A DNA stretch of 64,000 nucleotides. Source: JBBRHH01 sp963788015. GTDB taxonomy: Bacteria; Planctomycetota; Phycisphaerae; Tepidisphaerales; Tepidisphaeraceae. The stretch is taken from assembly GCA_963788015.1 (NCBI GenBank), contig CAWBEY010000012.1:1-64000 (forward strand), given 5' to 3'. Below, in pieces: positions 8,834 through 18,136 of the stretch. Both the position numbers and the translations under genes were made by a program. The notes under the pieces are model-generated. The model did not search any database. It was not told the DNA's origin and worked only from the letters and a program-made list of their open reading frames with translations. Within the stretch, counting starts at the first letter, position 1. Each line of letters starts with the position of its first letter.

Positions 8834-8930
8834 AAGAAAGTATTTCACCGTCGAAAGGGGGAGTCTTTGCCGAATACAATCCTCCCGACGATCATGTGAT
8901 TGAACGAGCCAGCGGCAAAGGAGAACACTA

Positions 8931-10043
8931 ATGCGGATTGGAGTCCCAAAAGAAATTAAGTCCGATGAGTATCGTGTAGCGCTCATGCCCGTGGGGGCCG
9001 AGCGCTGACAAAGGCCGGGCATCAGGTGGTTGTCCAGACGCAGGCCGGGGTGGGGAGTGGGTTTGCGGACGACGATTATCGCACGGCCGGCGAGGCCATC
9101 GTCCCCACGGCTGGGGAGGTGTTTTTGGCCGATCTGATCGTGAAGGTCAAGGAACCGCAGCCTTCGGAGATCACGCTCTTTCGGCCGGGGCAAATCGTCT
9201 TCACATATTTCCATTTCGCGGCCTCGCGCGAGTTGACGCAGGGGTGTCTGGACGCCGGCATCGTGGCCATCGCTTACGAGACGATCAAGGACAAACGCGG
9301 CACGCTGCCACTGCTTACTCCCATGTCCGAAATTGCCGGGAAGATGTCGATTCAGGAAGGGGCGAAATATCTGGAGAAGCCAATGATGGGGCGTGGGATT
9401 TTGCTTGGCGGTGTGCCGGGCGTCGCGCCGGCCCATGTAGTAATCCTGGGGGGCGGCGTCGTGGGGACCAACGCAGCCAAGGTGGCGGCCGGGCTGGGAG
9501 CCAATGTGTTTCTAATGGATATCAATCTTGAGCGGCTGCGTTACCTGGATGATGTAATGCCCCAAAACGTACACACGCTGTTTTCCGACGCCACAACGTC
9601 CGCGACCAGTTGCGGCTTGCGGAACTGGTGGTGGGGGCCGTGCTGATTCCGGGTGCAAAAGCGCCGCGGCTGGTGAGCAAGGGGGACCTGGTGGCCATGA
9701 AGAACGGCAGCGTGATCGTGGACGTCGCAATCGATCAGGGCGGCTGCATCGAGACAAGCCGGCCGACAACACATCAGCATCCGACCTATGTCGTGGAAGG
9801 GGTGGTGCATTATTGCGTGACGAACATGCCGGGGGCGGTGGGGCGCACCAGCACGATCGCGCTGTGCAACGCGACGCTGCCGTATCGCTGCAGATTGCCA
9901 ACAAAGGGTATGAAGCGGCCGCGATGGCGGATGCCGGGCTGGCCGAGGGGTTGAATATGATCAATGGCCGAATGACCAACAAGGCGGTGGCCGAATCGCT
10001 GGGGCTTGCACATGAGGCGATGAAGGCGCGGGTGGTGGTTTGA
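8931..10043 (+). CDS. ald: Alanine dehydrogenase (frameshifted)
   Basis: Catalyses NAD-dependent oxidative deamination of L-alanine to pyruvate and ammonia. It begins MRIGVPKEIKSDEYRVALMP and shows QAGVGSGFADDDY, LADLIVKVKEPQPSE, LFTYFHFA-like FTYFHFAASRELT, the substrate-site segment LLTPMSEIAGKMSIQEGAKYL, the Rossmann motif VVILGGGVVGTNAAKVAAGLG, then VGAVLIPGAKAPRLVSK, MKNGSVIVDVAIDQGGCIET and TNMPGAVGRTSTIALCNATLPY. Composite length ~370 matches the family. Frame changes occur near 8997, 9597 and 9885. A good AAAGGAG ribosome binding site precedes 8931. Confidence 0.93.
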
Positions 10044-10115
10044 GCAGCAGTCGGCAAGTTGCTCATTTCTGAGCGGCGGGACTAGAATGACCGCGCTTCC
10101 TGAAGGACGTGATTC

Positions 10116-10434
10116 ATGGCCGAGACTGCGGGACGATTGGAAAAATTGATGGCGATGCTGGAGCGCGAGCCGCGCGATGGCTTTGTGCTGTATGCCCTTG
10201 CCATGGAATACAAGAAGACGGGGGAACTGGCCGCCGCTCTGGAATATTTCACGGGTGATCGAGGTGGATGCCCGCAACGCGGCGGCCTGGCAGCAGACGG
10301 GGATGATTCACGAGCAGAGCGGAGATGTGGAGGCGGCCCGGGAGGCGTATGGACGTGGGGTGGAAACGGCGGAACTAGCCGGGGATCGGCATGCGGCCGA
10401 TGAAATGCACAGCGCGTTGCAGATGCTGGAGTGA
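10116..10434 (+). CDS. Small TPR-repeat protein (frameshifted)
   Basis: About 105 residues. MAETAGRLEKLMAMLEREPR then DGFVLYALAMEYKKTGELAA leads into VIEVDARNAAAWQQTGMIHE and QSGDVEAAREAYGRGVETAE: two to three tetratricopeptide units with the usual A-x-x-Y and A-x-x-x-Y spacing. One frame change near 10250. It probably acts as a protein-protein adaptor; no partner is indicated. Confidence 0.7.
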
Positions 10435-10482
10435 GGCCAGGGAGAGAGGCGAGGGAGTGAGGGTGGGGCCCTCGATTTCAGG

Positions 10483-11380
10483 ATGGAATTCCTCAGCAAT
10501 TACCTCAAGAACCCCCACTGGCGCCGCCAGCACCGTTGGCGCAAGGCCATCTGGAACACCTTCTCGCGCGTGGGATTGACGGGGATTCACGCGCTGCCGC
10601 TGAGCCGCAGATGGGTGGAGATTCATCGCCAGCGCATGCCGCTTCGCAACCTGCCGGCCGAGATGGAAGGCTTCAAGCTGGTGCAGATTTCCGATCTGCA
10701 TTACAGCCCGGTGGTCTGGCAGCGATATCTCATTCAGTTCGTCAGCTGGATCAACGAACTGAAGCCGGACCTGGTGGTGGTGACCGGCGATTTAATCACC
10801 GGCGGGTATCGCTTCGCCCATCGCATCGCCACCATCCTGTCGCACATTCACGCGCGTTGCGGGGTCATCTGCACTTTTGGCAATCACGATTATTCGATTT
10901 ACGGAAAGCGCGTAAACGGCGAGGGAGGCCGCCGGGCAGATTATCTTGAGAAATGTTTGAAAGCGCGGGGGCTGATCGTCTTGCGCAATCAGGTGTGGCA
11001 ACTGCCGGCCAACGGCGAGTCGCTGACGATTGTGGGCCTTGACGATGAGTGGTCGGGAATGATCGATCCAGCGCGGGCATTTGCAGGGATCGAAGCCAGT
11101 CGCGCCGATCATCTGTTTAAATCACAATCCAGTAAATGTTTTGGATCTGATGGACTATCCGTGGGAATGGATGCTGGCCGGCCACACGCACGGGCGGCAG
11201 GTGGCGACGTCGCGGTTTGGACGAACTTTTTATCCGCACCGGTACCGGCATTACACGCACGGATATTATGCCGTGAACGGACGGCATTTGTATGTGAATC
11301 GCGGGTTGTCGTACGGGCAGCGGGTGCTCGACTGGTGCAGGCCGGAAATCACCGTGTTTCGGCTGACACGGGGTGGGTAA
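10483..11380 (+). CDS. Calcineurin-like metallophosphoesterase, YkuE/YaeI-type (frameshifted)
   Basis: Contains all five metallophosphoesterase blocks: LVQISDLHYSP (D-x-H), DLVVVTGDLI (GD), VICTFGNHDYSI (GNHD), ICLNHNPVN (H) and MLAGHTHGRQV (GHxH). These bind the two catalytic metals. The protein ends with HLYVNRGLSYGQRVLDWCRP, typical of the YaeI/YkuE subgroup that hydrolyses phosphoesters such as UDP-2,3-diacylglucosamine or related substrates. About 300 residues, basic N-terminus, no clear signal peptide. One frame change lies near 11105. The 3' end is only 12 bp from the convergent AsmA-like gene. Confidence 0.85.
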
Positions 11381-11392
11381 GGAGGGCGCAGC

Positions 11393-14029
11393 TTACTTGT
11401 GCATCTGGTCGTGGAGGTGTTCGCCTTTGAGCATGGTTCCAAAAAGCGTGGCCGCGCCTTCGGTGAGGATGGGGACGGGAGAGAGCACAGCCTTGTATTG
11501 GCGCAGGGTGCCGGTGACGTGGTAGTCGTAGAGAAGCGTGCCTTGTGCGGTGTTGATAAGCCGCTGGAGGCCGCCGAAAAGCTCAGCGCCTACGGAGTCG
11601 AGAATGGGGATGCGGGTGGCTTTTATTTTCTCGCGCCAGTCGGAGAGCGGCGCGGCAACAATATGCAGATCAAGCGCGCCATCAAAGCCGATGGTGCCGC
11701 TGCCCTGGAGGCCCACCAGCGGAGCGCTGATGGCGGCCTGCTTAAACGTGAGGACATCATCGCTGACTGAAAAATCGGCTGCCGCCTCGCCGGCCGAGAG
11801 AGATGCGTCGGCCAGTTTCATCTGACCCACGACTGTCTGAACAACCGGGGCCGACCAGAAATAGCCGTTGGAGATGTCGAGGAAGCCGTTCGCCTGAAAG
11901 CTGTCTTTGAGGTTGTGCTCGGCGGCTTTACCCCGGCCGGCAAATTGAATCTGGCCGTTCGCGTTGCCTTTGAGTTTCGGGTTCACCTCGTCCTTCTGCA
12001 GCCAGGCTTTGGCGGCCGCCTCGACATTGATGTTCTTGACCTGCGCCTGGCCGTGATATTCCGGAACCATGTTTTTGTCGTGCAGCAGGATAAACGCCCC
12101 GGTAACCTCGCCGCCAAAGGCGCTGCCGTGAAAGCCACGCTGGCCGGTTTTTGGATCATCCGCCATTGTGCAGCTCTCGGGAGTGACCACGCAGTCGCAC
12201 ATGACGTGCTCCACCGGAAGGCGGCGTGGGGTCATGGCCATATGTGCGTCGTCGGTGCTGACGTTGAACTTGTAGCCGGTGGTGAAGGGTTTTTTGCTCC
12301 GGTCGGTAAAGGTGCTGCCGCTGACGCGAAACAGTCCGGCGGGATGGGTTTGATTGATGGTGGTCTGGAGCCAGCGCGGATAAGGCTGGTCCTGGCCCGA
12401 CAACGTGACGGTGCCGTCGAGGGTGCGGAAACGGACTTGCTCTTTGATGGCCGCCAGCTCGAGGTTGGCCTGCGTGAGGACGATGCGATCCGCGCCGTGG
12501 CGTGCTTCGATGTTTTTGAAATCGGCGAGATCGGGGGTGATGCAGATCATGCCGCCGTGAATATCGGTGATCGGGAGGGGGAAGTTGATCGGAACCAATG
12601 CGAAGCCTTTGGGGTTGATGTTGAAGACCCATTCATCACGGACGTTGGGGCGCAGGGGCGTGAGCACCTGGCCGCGGCCTGCGCCGGAAAATTCCAACTT
12701 GCCGCGCGGCTCGTAGCGGCGGAGCAGCGTTTCGAGCTTCGGCATAAACCCGGCATAAGACCTGCCTAGATCAAGGTTGCCTTTCAGGCCGTCGATTCGC
12801 CAGTCACGCGTGAATAGATCGTAGAAAAGATTGGTTGCGGAGGCGCTCAGCGCCGTGTCGTTCATACCGGCGTCGAGATGTTCGAGGGTGATGCGGAGGG
12901 CGTAGTGATCCGGCTGGGCGCTGGGCTGGGTGGTGAGGCGGTCGGCTACGCTGATGCAGTGAAGCTTGAAATCGAGCCGGTCGGCAAGGCCGAAGAATTG
13001 GCCGCGGGCACCGGTGGTGACAACGTCAGCCGTAAAGGTGGATGCGCGCAGCTCGCGCAGGCGAACGCGGGCCGTGGCTTGAAGATCCAGCTTCGCCTTG
13101 ATGGCGTGCTGCGTGAGAAAGGCCTGAATTTGTGCGGGCAAAGGGCTGTCTTGGACGGCAGGGTCGGTGCTGACTTGGGCGGTGAGTTTCTGAACGTCCA
13201 GGTCCAGCAGATCGACGTTGAAGTCGCCCTGAGAGCTGAGTTCGACCAGTTGGCCGTGTTTAGCGCCGAGGCTGTAGCCGTAAATGGCGTGCTCGCGCGG
13301 CTGGGCGCCAACGTTAAAGTTTAAGCCCTTGAGAACCAGCGGGGCGGCGTTGGCCTGGCGGCGGTCTTCGTAGATCAGCGTGCCGTTGTCCATGTCCAGA
13401 TGGCGCAGCTCAAACATCTGGGAGAGATGGAGTGGCGGATACTCGCGCCACGTTCGCGCCGGCAGCGTGGCGGCCTGGGTGGCGGCCGCGGTTGGGGGCG
13501 AGGGAGGTGTTTCTTCCTCGTCCCAGTCGATCTCCTGCTGGGCGTGAGTCGGCTGGGTCAACTGAGGGGCGGGGGGCGAGCGATGCCGCACGGCGACGAT
13601 GCCGTCGGGCGTCTGGATGATATGGACGGTGGGGTCGGTGATGGTGAGGCTGCGGATCAGGAGGGGCTTGTGCTTGTAGGGCAGGCGAGCGAGGGAAAGA
13701 TTGATCTCGCGGAGCTTGAGAAACTCGAAGGATTGGCCGGCCGGGTCGTGGGCCACCAGGCGGATGTTGTGCGCCGTGACGCCATAGGGAAAGCTGTAGG
13801 AAACCCGGCCTATGGTGACGGTGGCATCAAGCTGGTTGGAAATCATCCGCTCCAGCCGCCGGCGGATCATGGGGGCGAAACACTGTGGAAGGATCTGCCA
13901 GATCAGGATGATAATGACGAGGACGAGCAGCGTTCGGCGCGCCCACGGCCGACGCCAGAGGGCAGGCCGGGCCGACGGCGCGACGGCAGCGGGGGCAGGG
14001 GAAGGTGAGGTGACGGGTGGCATCGGCAT
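11393..14029 (-). CDS. AsmA-like inner-membrane/periplasmic protein
   Basis: Intact 878-residue protein, the longest clean frame here. A Pro/Ala-rich cytoplasmic N-terminus (~30 residues) precedes a single membrane segment, TLLVLVIIILIWQILPQCF. Then comes RRRLERMISNQLDATVTIGR, the AsmA/DUF748 'lenqlnakvtvG' opening, and a long beta-rich periplasmic body. The C-terminus (SAPLVGLQGSGTIGFDGALD, then TLLYDYHVTGTLRQYKAVLS) is of AsmA_2/TamB-like style. Known relatives bridge the envelope and influence lipid or outer-membrane assembly. An acidic, Gln/Thr-rich insert lies around residues 150-190. It is the first of a run of minus-strand genes with an envelope flavour. Confidence 0.7.
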   Translation of the reverse strand: MPMPPVTSPSPAPAAVAPSARPALWRRPWARRTLLVLVIIILIWQILPQCFAPMIRRRLERMISNQLDATVTIGRVSYSFPYGVTAHNIRLVAHDPAGQSFEFLKLREINLSLARLPYKHKPLLIRSLTITDPTVHIIQTPDGIVAVRHRSPPAPQLTQPTHAQQEIDWDEEETPPSPPTAAATQAATLPARTWREYPPLHLSQMFELRHLDMDNGTLIYEDRRQANAAPLVLKGLNFNVGAQPREHAIYGYSLGAKHGQLVELSSQGDFNVDLLDLDVQKLTAQVSTDPAVQDSPLPAQIQAFLTQHAIKAKLDLQATARVRLRELRASTFTADVVTTGARGQFFGLADRLDFKLHCISVADRLTTQPSAQPDHYALRITLEHLDAGMNDTALSASATNLFYDLFTRDWRIDGLKGNLDLGRSYAGFMPKLETLLRRYEPRGKLEFSGAGRGQVLTPLRPNVRDEWVFNINPKGFALVPINFPLPITDIHGGMICITPDLADFKNIEARHGADRIVLTQANLELAAIKEQVRFRTLDGTVTLSGQDQPYPRWLQTTINQTHPAGLFRVSGSTFTDRSKKPFTTGYKFNVSTDDAHMAMTPRRLPVEHVMCDCVVTPESCTMADDPKTGQRGFHGSAFGGEVTGAFILLHDKNMVPEYHGQAQVKNINVEAAAKAWLQKDEVNPKLKGNANGQIQFAGRGKAAEHNLKDSFQANGFLDISNGYFWSAPVVQTVVGQMKLADASLSAGEAAADFSVSDDVLTFKQAAISAPLVGLQGSGTIGFDGALDLHIVAAPLSDWREKIKATRIPILDSVGAELFGGLQRLINTAQGTLLYDYHVTGTLRQYKAVLSPVPILTEGAATLFGTMLKGEHLHDQMHK

Positions 14030-14118
14030 GGATCATACGGGCGCGGCCGAATTTCGTTCCATCCGATTAAAGACAGCGTGCAAAGCCCTGAGGATAGGAT
14101 CGCTTGCTGGTTTGAAGT

Positions 14119-14464
14119 TCAGGACTCTTTAGTGTCTGGCTTCACTTGCAGCATCTGGGCCTTGGCCTTCATCTCGGCCACCTCGCGCTCCAGCTTCTGC
14201 GTCCGCGAGCGATCGCGCAGGCCTGCGCACCTGGCGAATGGTGCGGAACAGTGTCCAGAAAAGCCACCAACCGAAGATGCTGACAACGGCGGTGAAGAAG
14301 ATCAGCGTGAGCAGCCGCACGTTGGTCCACTGGTGAAACACCAGGTCGAGGCGGCTGACATGCTCGTTCCAGTTGCCGTACAAAAAGAAGATGAACACCA
14401 CCGCCAGCACGCCGACGATCAGCAGCTTTGTCCAGAGCTTGAACTTTGCCCACAGTGTGTCCAT
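14119..14464 (-). CDS. LapA/DUF1049-like small membrane protein (frameshifted)
   Basis: Two hydrophobic segments (LLIVGVLAVVFIFFLYGNW and LLTLIFFTAVVSIFGWWLFW) around a short periplasmic loop, then a basic cytoplasmic helix: FRTIRQVRRLRDRSRTQKLE, REVAEMKAKAQMLQVKPDT, coiled-coil-like. This layout matches LapA-domain proteins (DUF1049), which take part in envelope assembly. One frame change near 14220; the corrected stop is at 14119, the uncorrected one at 14129. Start chosen at MDTLWAKFKLW. Confidence 0.6.
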
Positions 14465-14483
14465 GTCGTCTTACCGGCTCTTT

Positions 14484-15780
14484 CTATTTACCCGTGACCA
14501 AGTCATGCAACATTTTCGACAAGCCCATAAATCCCGGCGCAAGATAGTTGGCGATCGGGCAGTAACACAACATCACTACCCCCGTCGCCAGGCTCAAGTA
14601 AGGGCCCAGCGGCAGCTCGTGGCGGCGGTGGGTAATCAGGCGGTACAGCCCGGCAACCAGCCCCGCGAAGGGAGCCAGAAAGAACGCAACGGTGGCCGCC
14701 CCGGCGCCGATGACCGCGCCCACGCCAAACATCAGGTGTACGTCGCCAAGACCCATCGCCAGGCGACCCAGTGCCAGCGTGCCGAGAATCGCGCCAGCCA
14801 AACCACCAAGCCCCCCACCATTGCACCGAGCATTGACCCCAGCAGGGCGCTCATCCAGCGTTGACCGGCCACGCCTTGCCACCAGTGGTCGATGGCCGGT
14901 ACGTACATCGTCAGGCACAACCAAAGCAGCCCGATCGCCACGGCCGGCATCAGGAAGAGCATTTCCTTCCGGATCTCGGCCCGCACCTGGGCGCGCGTGT
15001 AGGTAGGCGGCGGCTCCATATCCAGCTCCCGGCCATCCTCCCGCGCCTTGGCTTTCTCTTTTTCAAACTCTTCCTGATCCAATTCTTCTACCGGCTCGCC
15101 CTTGGGAAAGCTGGTTGGGATCAGGCCAATCATCCAGAGCACGATGCTGAGCAGCAGGCCGATCGCCCCGCCGGCGGCGACTGCCGCGCTGGCTGAAACC
15201 CGGCCTTCCGAAACAAGGTTTAACGCGCCAGGCATGTGCATGTGGTCGAACGTGCCGTGTACCGCAAAGGCGATGACGGCCGTGGCCCATGGGATTTCGG
15301 GCGGGATGATGAAGAACTCGAAGTCGATCAGACTGCTGGCCAGCAGGCCCACGAGAAGGAACATGTAGAGCGCATAGATTGGCCAATCGTCCAGGAGATT
15401 GGTGGTGTGAACGTCGTAGGTTTCAATGCGCTCCAGCAGGTGCGACACCACGCGCATCTGTTCGGCGCGCAGGGGCCCACATGCACCATGAAGAACATGA
15501 CGTAATAAAAAACAAAAATCGCCCCGGTAAGAAACTCGACAATGGGGTACTTCACCGAGATCGCCGCTTTGCAGTACCGGCAGCGTCCGCCCAGAAAGAT
15601 CCAGCCGACCACCGGCACGTTGTCGTACCAGGCGAGCCGGTGCTTGCACTTGGGGCACTGGGAGGGCGGCCAGAGGAGCGATTTCCAGCCGCCGGTGGGA
15701 TACGCGCCAGACGAAGACATTGAGAAAACTGCCCACGCAAGCACCAGCAGGAACAGAAAGATGATGAAGGTGGGGTGCAT
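14484..15780 (-). CDS. pilD: Type IV prepilin peptidase, A24 family (frameshifted)
   Basis: Integral-membrane aspartic protease that cleaves prepilin leaders. Visible: hydrophobic start MHPTFIIFLFLLVLAWAV, GSFLNVFVWRVPTGGWKS, the Zn-binding pairs CPKCKHRLAWYDNVPVVGW...GGRCRYCK, KYPIVEFLTGAIF, the first active-site Asp in LASSLIDFEFFIIPPEIP and the second in AMGLGDVHLMFGVGAVIGAG. Composite length is ~430, long for the family (usually 230-290). The excess is a charged cytoplasmic insert (EPVEELDQEEFEKEKAKARE and onward) plus added membrane helices between the two Asp motifs. Frame changes near 15720, 15480 and 14810. Confidence 0.85.
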
Positions 15781-15800
15781 GATATGAGGTGAGGGGAGGC

Positions 15801-16317
15801 TTACAGCATGCGGGTGATGTAGACGACGGCGTCATCGATATTCAGGTGGGTGACGTCCAGCTCGGCATCCATCACCGCGCGATACACCGGCTCGCGCTCG
15901 GCGAGCTTGAGGTTGATCTCTTCAATGCCGCCGCCCAGTGCGGTGAGATTCGGGACGGGTGGCGGCGGAGGCGGGGTCGCATTGGATGCGCTGGCAGAGG
16001 ACATCGGCATCGCAGCGCAAGTAGATCACCTTCGCGTCGGCCTGCTCGATGGTCTGACGGTTTTTCTCGAACATGAGCGTGCCGCCGCCCAGCGCGACCA
16101 CCTGATCATCCAACTGCATGATGTCGTGAACGACCTGCGCCTCCAAGTCGCGAAACCACGGCTCGCCCTCTTCTTCGAATATCGCCTTGATGGTTTTGCC
16201 GGCCTTGCGGACGATCATTTCATCCACATCGACAAATGCACGCCAAAGACGGTCGGCCAACTTTCGACCCACCGAACTTTTTCCGCATCCGCGATACCCC
16301 ACCAGAACGATGTTCAT
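15801..16317 (-). CDS. aroK: Shikimate kinase (frameshifted)
   Basis: Phosphorylates shikimate with ATP in aromatic amino acid synthesis. MNIVLVGYRGCGKSSVGRKL carries the Walker A loop; FVDVDEMIVRKAGKTI has the shikimate-binding Asp; IFEEEGEPWFRDLEAQV has the conserved Glu and Arg; QVVALGGGTLM is the GGG motif. The lid region follows (LCQRIQCDP, then RPNLTALGGGIEEINLKLAE). ~170 residues, normal. One frame change near 15965 joins the two parts. It lies 20 bp downstream of the prepilin peptidase start, on the same strand. Confidence 0.92.
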
Positions 16318-16369
16318 GGTTTGGAGCTTATCGGCAAGTCAACGGCGGGGGCAAGGCTATCGCGCCAGT

Positions 16370-17356
16370 TCATTTGGCCACGACCCAGACGTTCCGATAA
16401 AACACCGGATTGCCGTGATCCTGAAGGAGCAGCGGCATCGGATCGGGCCCCTCGGGCTGGCCAGCGCCGGTTTTGGTTTTGATGTCCGTCTTGTCCTGAA
16501 CCACCACGCCATTGTGTTTTACCGTCACGAACGCATCCTTCACCTTCTTGCCCTCTTCGAAGCGGGCGGCGGTGAAATCAATGTCGTAGGTCTGCCAGGT
16601 GAGCGGCGGATACGACATGTTGATCGACGGCGCAACCTGCGTGTACACCGATGCGCAGCCATTCTTCAAGGCCGTGTCCCCAAATGAATCAAGAACCTGG
16701 ATTTCGTAGCGGCGCTGGATGTACACGCCACTGTTGCCGCGCTCCTGGCCATGTGCCTCGGGCTTGAAGGGGATGATGAATTCGACGTGAAGCGTAAAGT
16801 CGCCAAAGGCCTGTTTCGTCAGGATGCCTTTGCCGCCGGGTGTACCGGAGATGGAGAGGAGTTTGCGGTCGTCCATCTTGGCCTGCTGCCATTGATCGGT
16901 GTTGGTGCCGTCGAAGAGAACGGTGGCGCCTTCGGGCGGCTTGGCGCCGGCGGTGGGGCTGGTGCGGGTTAGCTTCTTCAGCTCGAAGTCCATTCCAGCG
17001 CCTTCACCGAGGTGACCGGTCAACCGGTCGCCGGCGATCGCGGCGGTGTAGCCATCGCCGCCGACCGGAAAGATGATTTTGTCGCCGTCGCGCTTGCCAT
17101 CAATGACCGCCCGAGAAGTAGTGTCCCAGCCCTCGCCCGGAAGCCCGCCCGTAAGAAAGACGGCTTTAAATGCCCCCTTGCCCTGTGCGACCACTTGCGC
17201 GCCCAACTTAATATTGCCGGCCTGCCCGACGTATTCGCCTTGGATTTTCCAATCCGCTCCGGCGGCGTCAGGGTCGGTGAAAACCGATTCCTTTTCAGCG
17301 GCCATTGCGTTCGCTGAGAGAAAGCAGAGAAGCAGGAGAGTCAGACTAAATTTCAT
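16370..17356 (-). CDS. Secreted DUF1080 protein (3-keto-disaccharide hydrolase-like)
   Basis: Intact, 328 residues. Signal peptide MKFSLTLLLLCFLSANAMAA. Residues ~27-135 form a small beta domain (WKIQGEYVGQAGNIKLGAQV, VIDGKRDGDKIIFPVGGDGY). Residues ~142-327 form the DUF1080/laminin-G-like jelly roll: GATVLFDGTNTDQWQQAKMD, GKGILTKQAFGDFTLHVEFI, GNSGVYIQRRYEIQVLDSFG, and a C-terminal FYRNVWVVAK. Some DUF1080 members hydrolyse 3-keto-glycosides, and the family is greatly expanded in Planctomycetota. The substrate is unknown here. The PDZ gene begins upstream and ends 4 bp before this start, so the two are likely co-transcribed. Confidence 0.88.
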   Translation of the reverse strand: MKFSLTLLLLCFLSANAMAAEKESVFTDPDAAGADWKIQGEYVGQAGNIKLGAQVVAQGKGAFKAVFLTGGLPGEGWDTTSRAVIDGKRDGDKIIFPVGGDGYTAAIAGDRLTGHLGEGAGMDFELKKLTRTSPTAGAKPPEGATVLFDGTNTDQWQQAKMDDRKLLSISGTPGGKGILTKQAFGDFTLHVEFIIPFKPEAHGQERGNSGVYIQRRYEIQVLDSFGDTALKNGCASVYTQVAPSINMSYPPLTWQTYDIDFTAARFEEGKKVKDAFVTVKHNGVVVQDKTDIKTKTGAGQPEGPDPMPLLLQDHGNPVFYRNVWVVAK

Positions 17357-17359
17357 TCG

Positions 17360-18103
17360 TCAGTTTCCAGTAGTTGAGACGCGCTGATCGAGGAGGGGCT
17401 CGAAATTTTCGGCCCAGTATTTGTCGGCCTTGTTCTGACGGAGGTTTTTAATCTGCTCGACCTGCCCCGCGGCCTGCACGGCGTTCACCTCGACCGGTCG
17501 CCCACTGAGTTTCACCGGAATATCCAGAAGCTGGCCCTGGCGTAGAACGCCCAGGTGAACCACTTCCCCCACGCGCTTGGCGCCAATGGCTGTGATCAGA
17601 TCGAACTTGTTGCGGAGCCTGGTTGGAAATCGGCCTTTGATTTCTGTGATGACGTCACCGTCCTGGAGCATGCGGTAGGCCGCAAAACCCGGCAGGCGCG
17701 ACATGATGATGACGGGGCTTTCGCCCTCTTCGTTGATGGCCGCTCGATCCTCCGTGGGAAGCACGACGCCCAAAAAACCAAACCCGTCAATGTCGTAAGG
17801 CTCGCCGGTGAGATAGACGTGGAGAACGATGTCCCGGAGAACAGAACTTTGGCTCGCCTGCAGCGGACGAAGATCGGCAACAACGCGCTTCAAGAGGGGG
17901 AGATCGTTTCGCCCCAGCCCCATGAGATCCACGCGGGCGCGTTCGCGGATCGACTCATCCATGTTGGCCAAATCGTTCATCCAGGCGCGGAGGGTGGTGG
18001 CGGAATCGTCGGCCGGCACCGTGGTTGGTTGCTCAGCCAGGGTAGACAACGGCAAAGCCCAGAGCAGCATGGCCAGCGCGAGATGAGGTAGTAAGTGCTT
18101 CAT
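17360..18103 (-). CDS. Secreted PDZ-domain protein
   Basis: Intact, 247 residues. Signal peptide MKHLLPHLALAMLLWALPLS ending near TLAEQ. A helical segment of ~70 residues follows (LRAWMNDLANMDESIRERAR), then a PDZ-like fold: FGFLGVVLPTEDRAAINEEG, VIIMSRLPGFAAYRMLQDGD, VITEIKGRFPTRLRNKFDLI, VGEVVHLGVLRQGQLLDIPV. The GD-V-I-x-x-I and 'G..v.l.v.R.G' elements are the usual PDZ hallmarks. Probably a periplasmic peptide-binding or scaffold protein without a protease domain. Adjacent to the DUF1080 gene. Confidence 0.75.
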   Translation of the reverse strand: MKHLLPHLALAMLLWALPLSTLAEQPTTVPADDSATTLRAWMNDLANMDESIRERARVDLMGLGRNDLPLLKRVVADLRPLQASQSSVLRDIVLHVYLTGEPYDIDGFGFLGVVLPTEDRAAINEEGESPVIIMSRLPGFAAYRMLQDGDVITEIKGRFPTRLRNKFDLITAIGAKRVGEVVHLGVLRQGQLLDIPVKLSGRPVEVNAVQAAGQVEQIKNLRQNKADKYWAENFEPLLDQRVSTTGN

Positions 18104-18136
18104 GGGTGGCAGCAGCTTAGACGAGCGGCGCGGCCG

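Larger units (their letters stand above)
8060..8930. other. Long gene-free region with several short repeat arrays
   Basis: About 870 bp between divergent hicB and ald without a believable gene: open frames are present but are Pro/Ser-rich translations of C-rich DNA. It holds two 8-bp-period arrays, the 11-bp array and a conserved box shared with 43704-43743, all listed separately. A TAACATACTTCATACAATAC stretch at 8351-8370 is locally AT-rich. Confidence 0.6.

Noticed and set aside
8405..8879. Small genes in the region before ald
   Set aside because: The frames are translations of the octamer and 11-bp arrays and of C-rich spacer; no ribosome binding site or motif.
11915..12769. Long plus-strand frame inside the AsmA-like gene
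   Set aside because: It is the complementary shadow of the intact 878-residue gene and has no recognisable motif.
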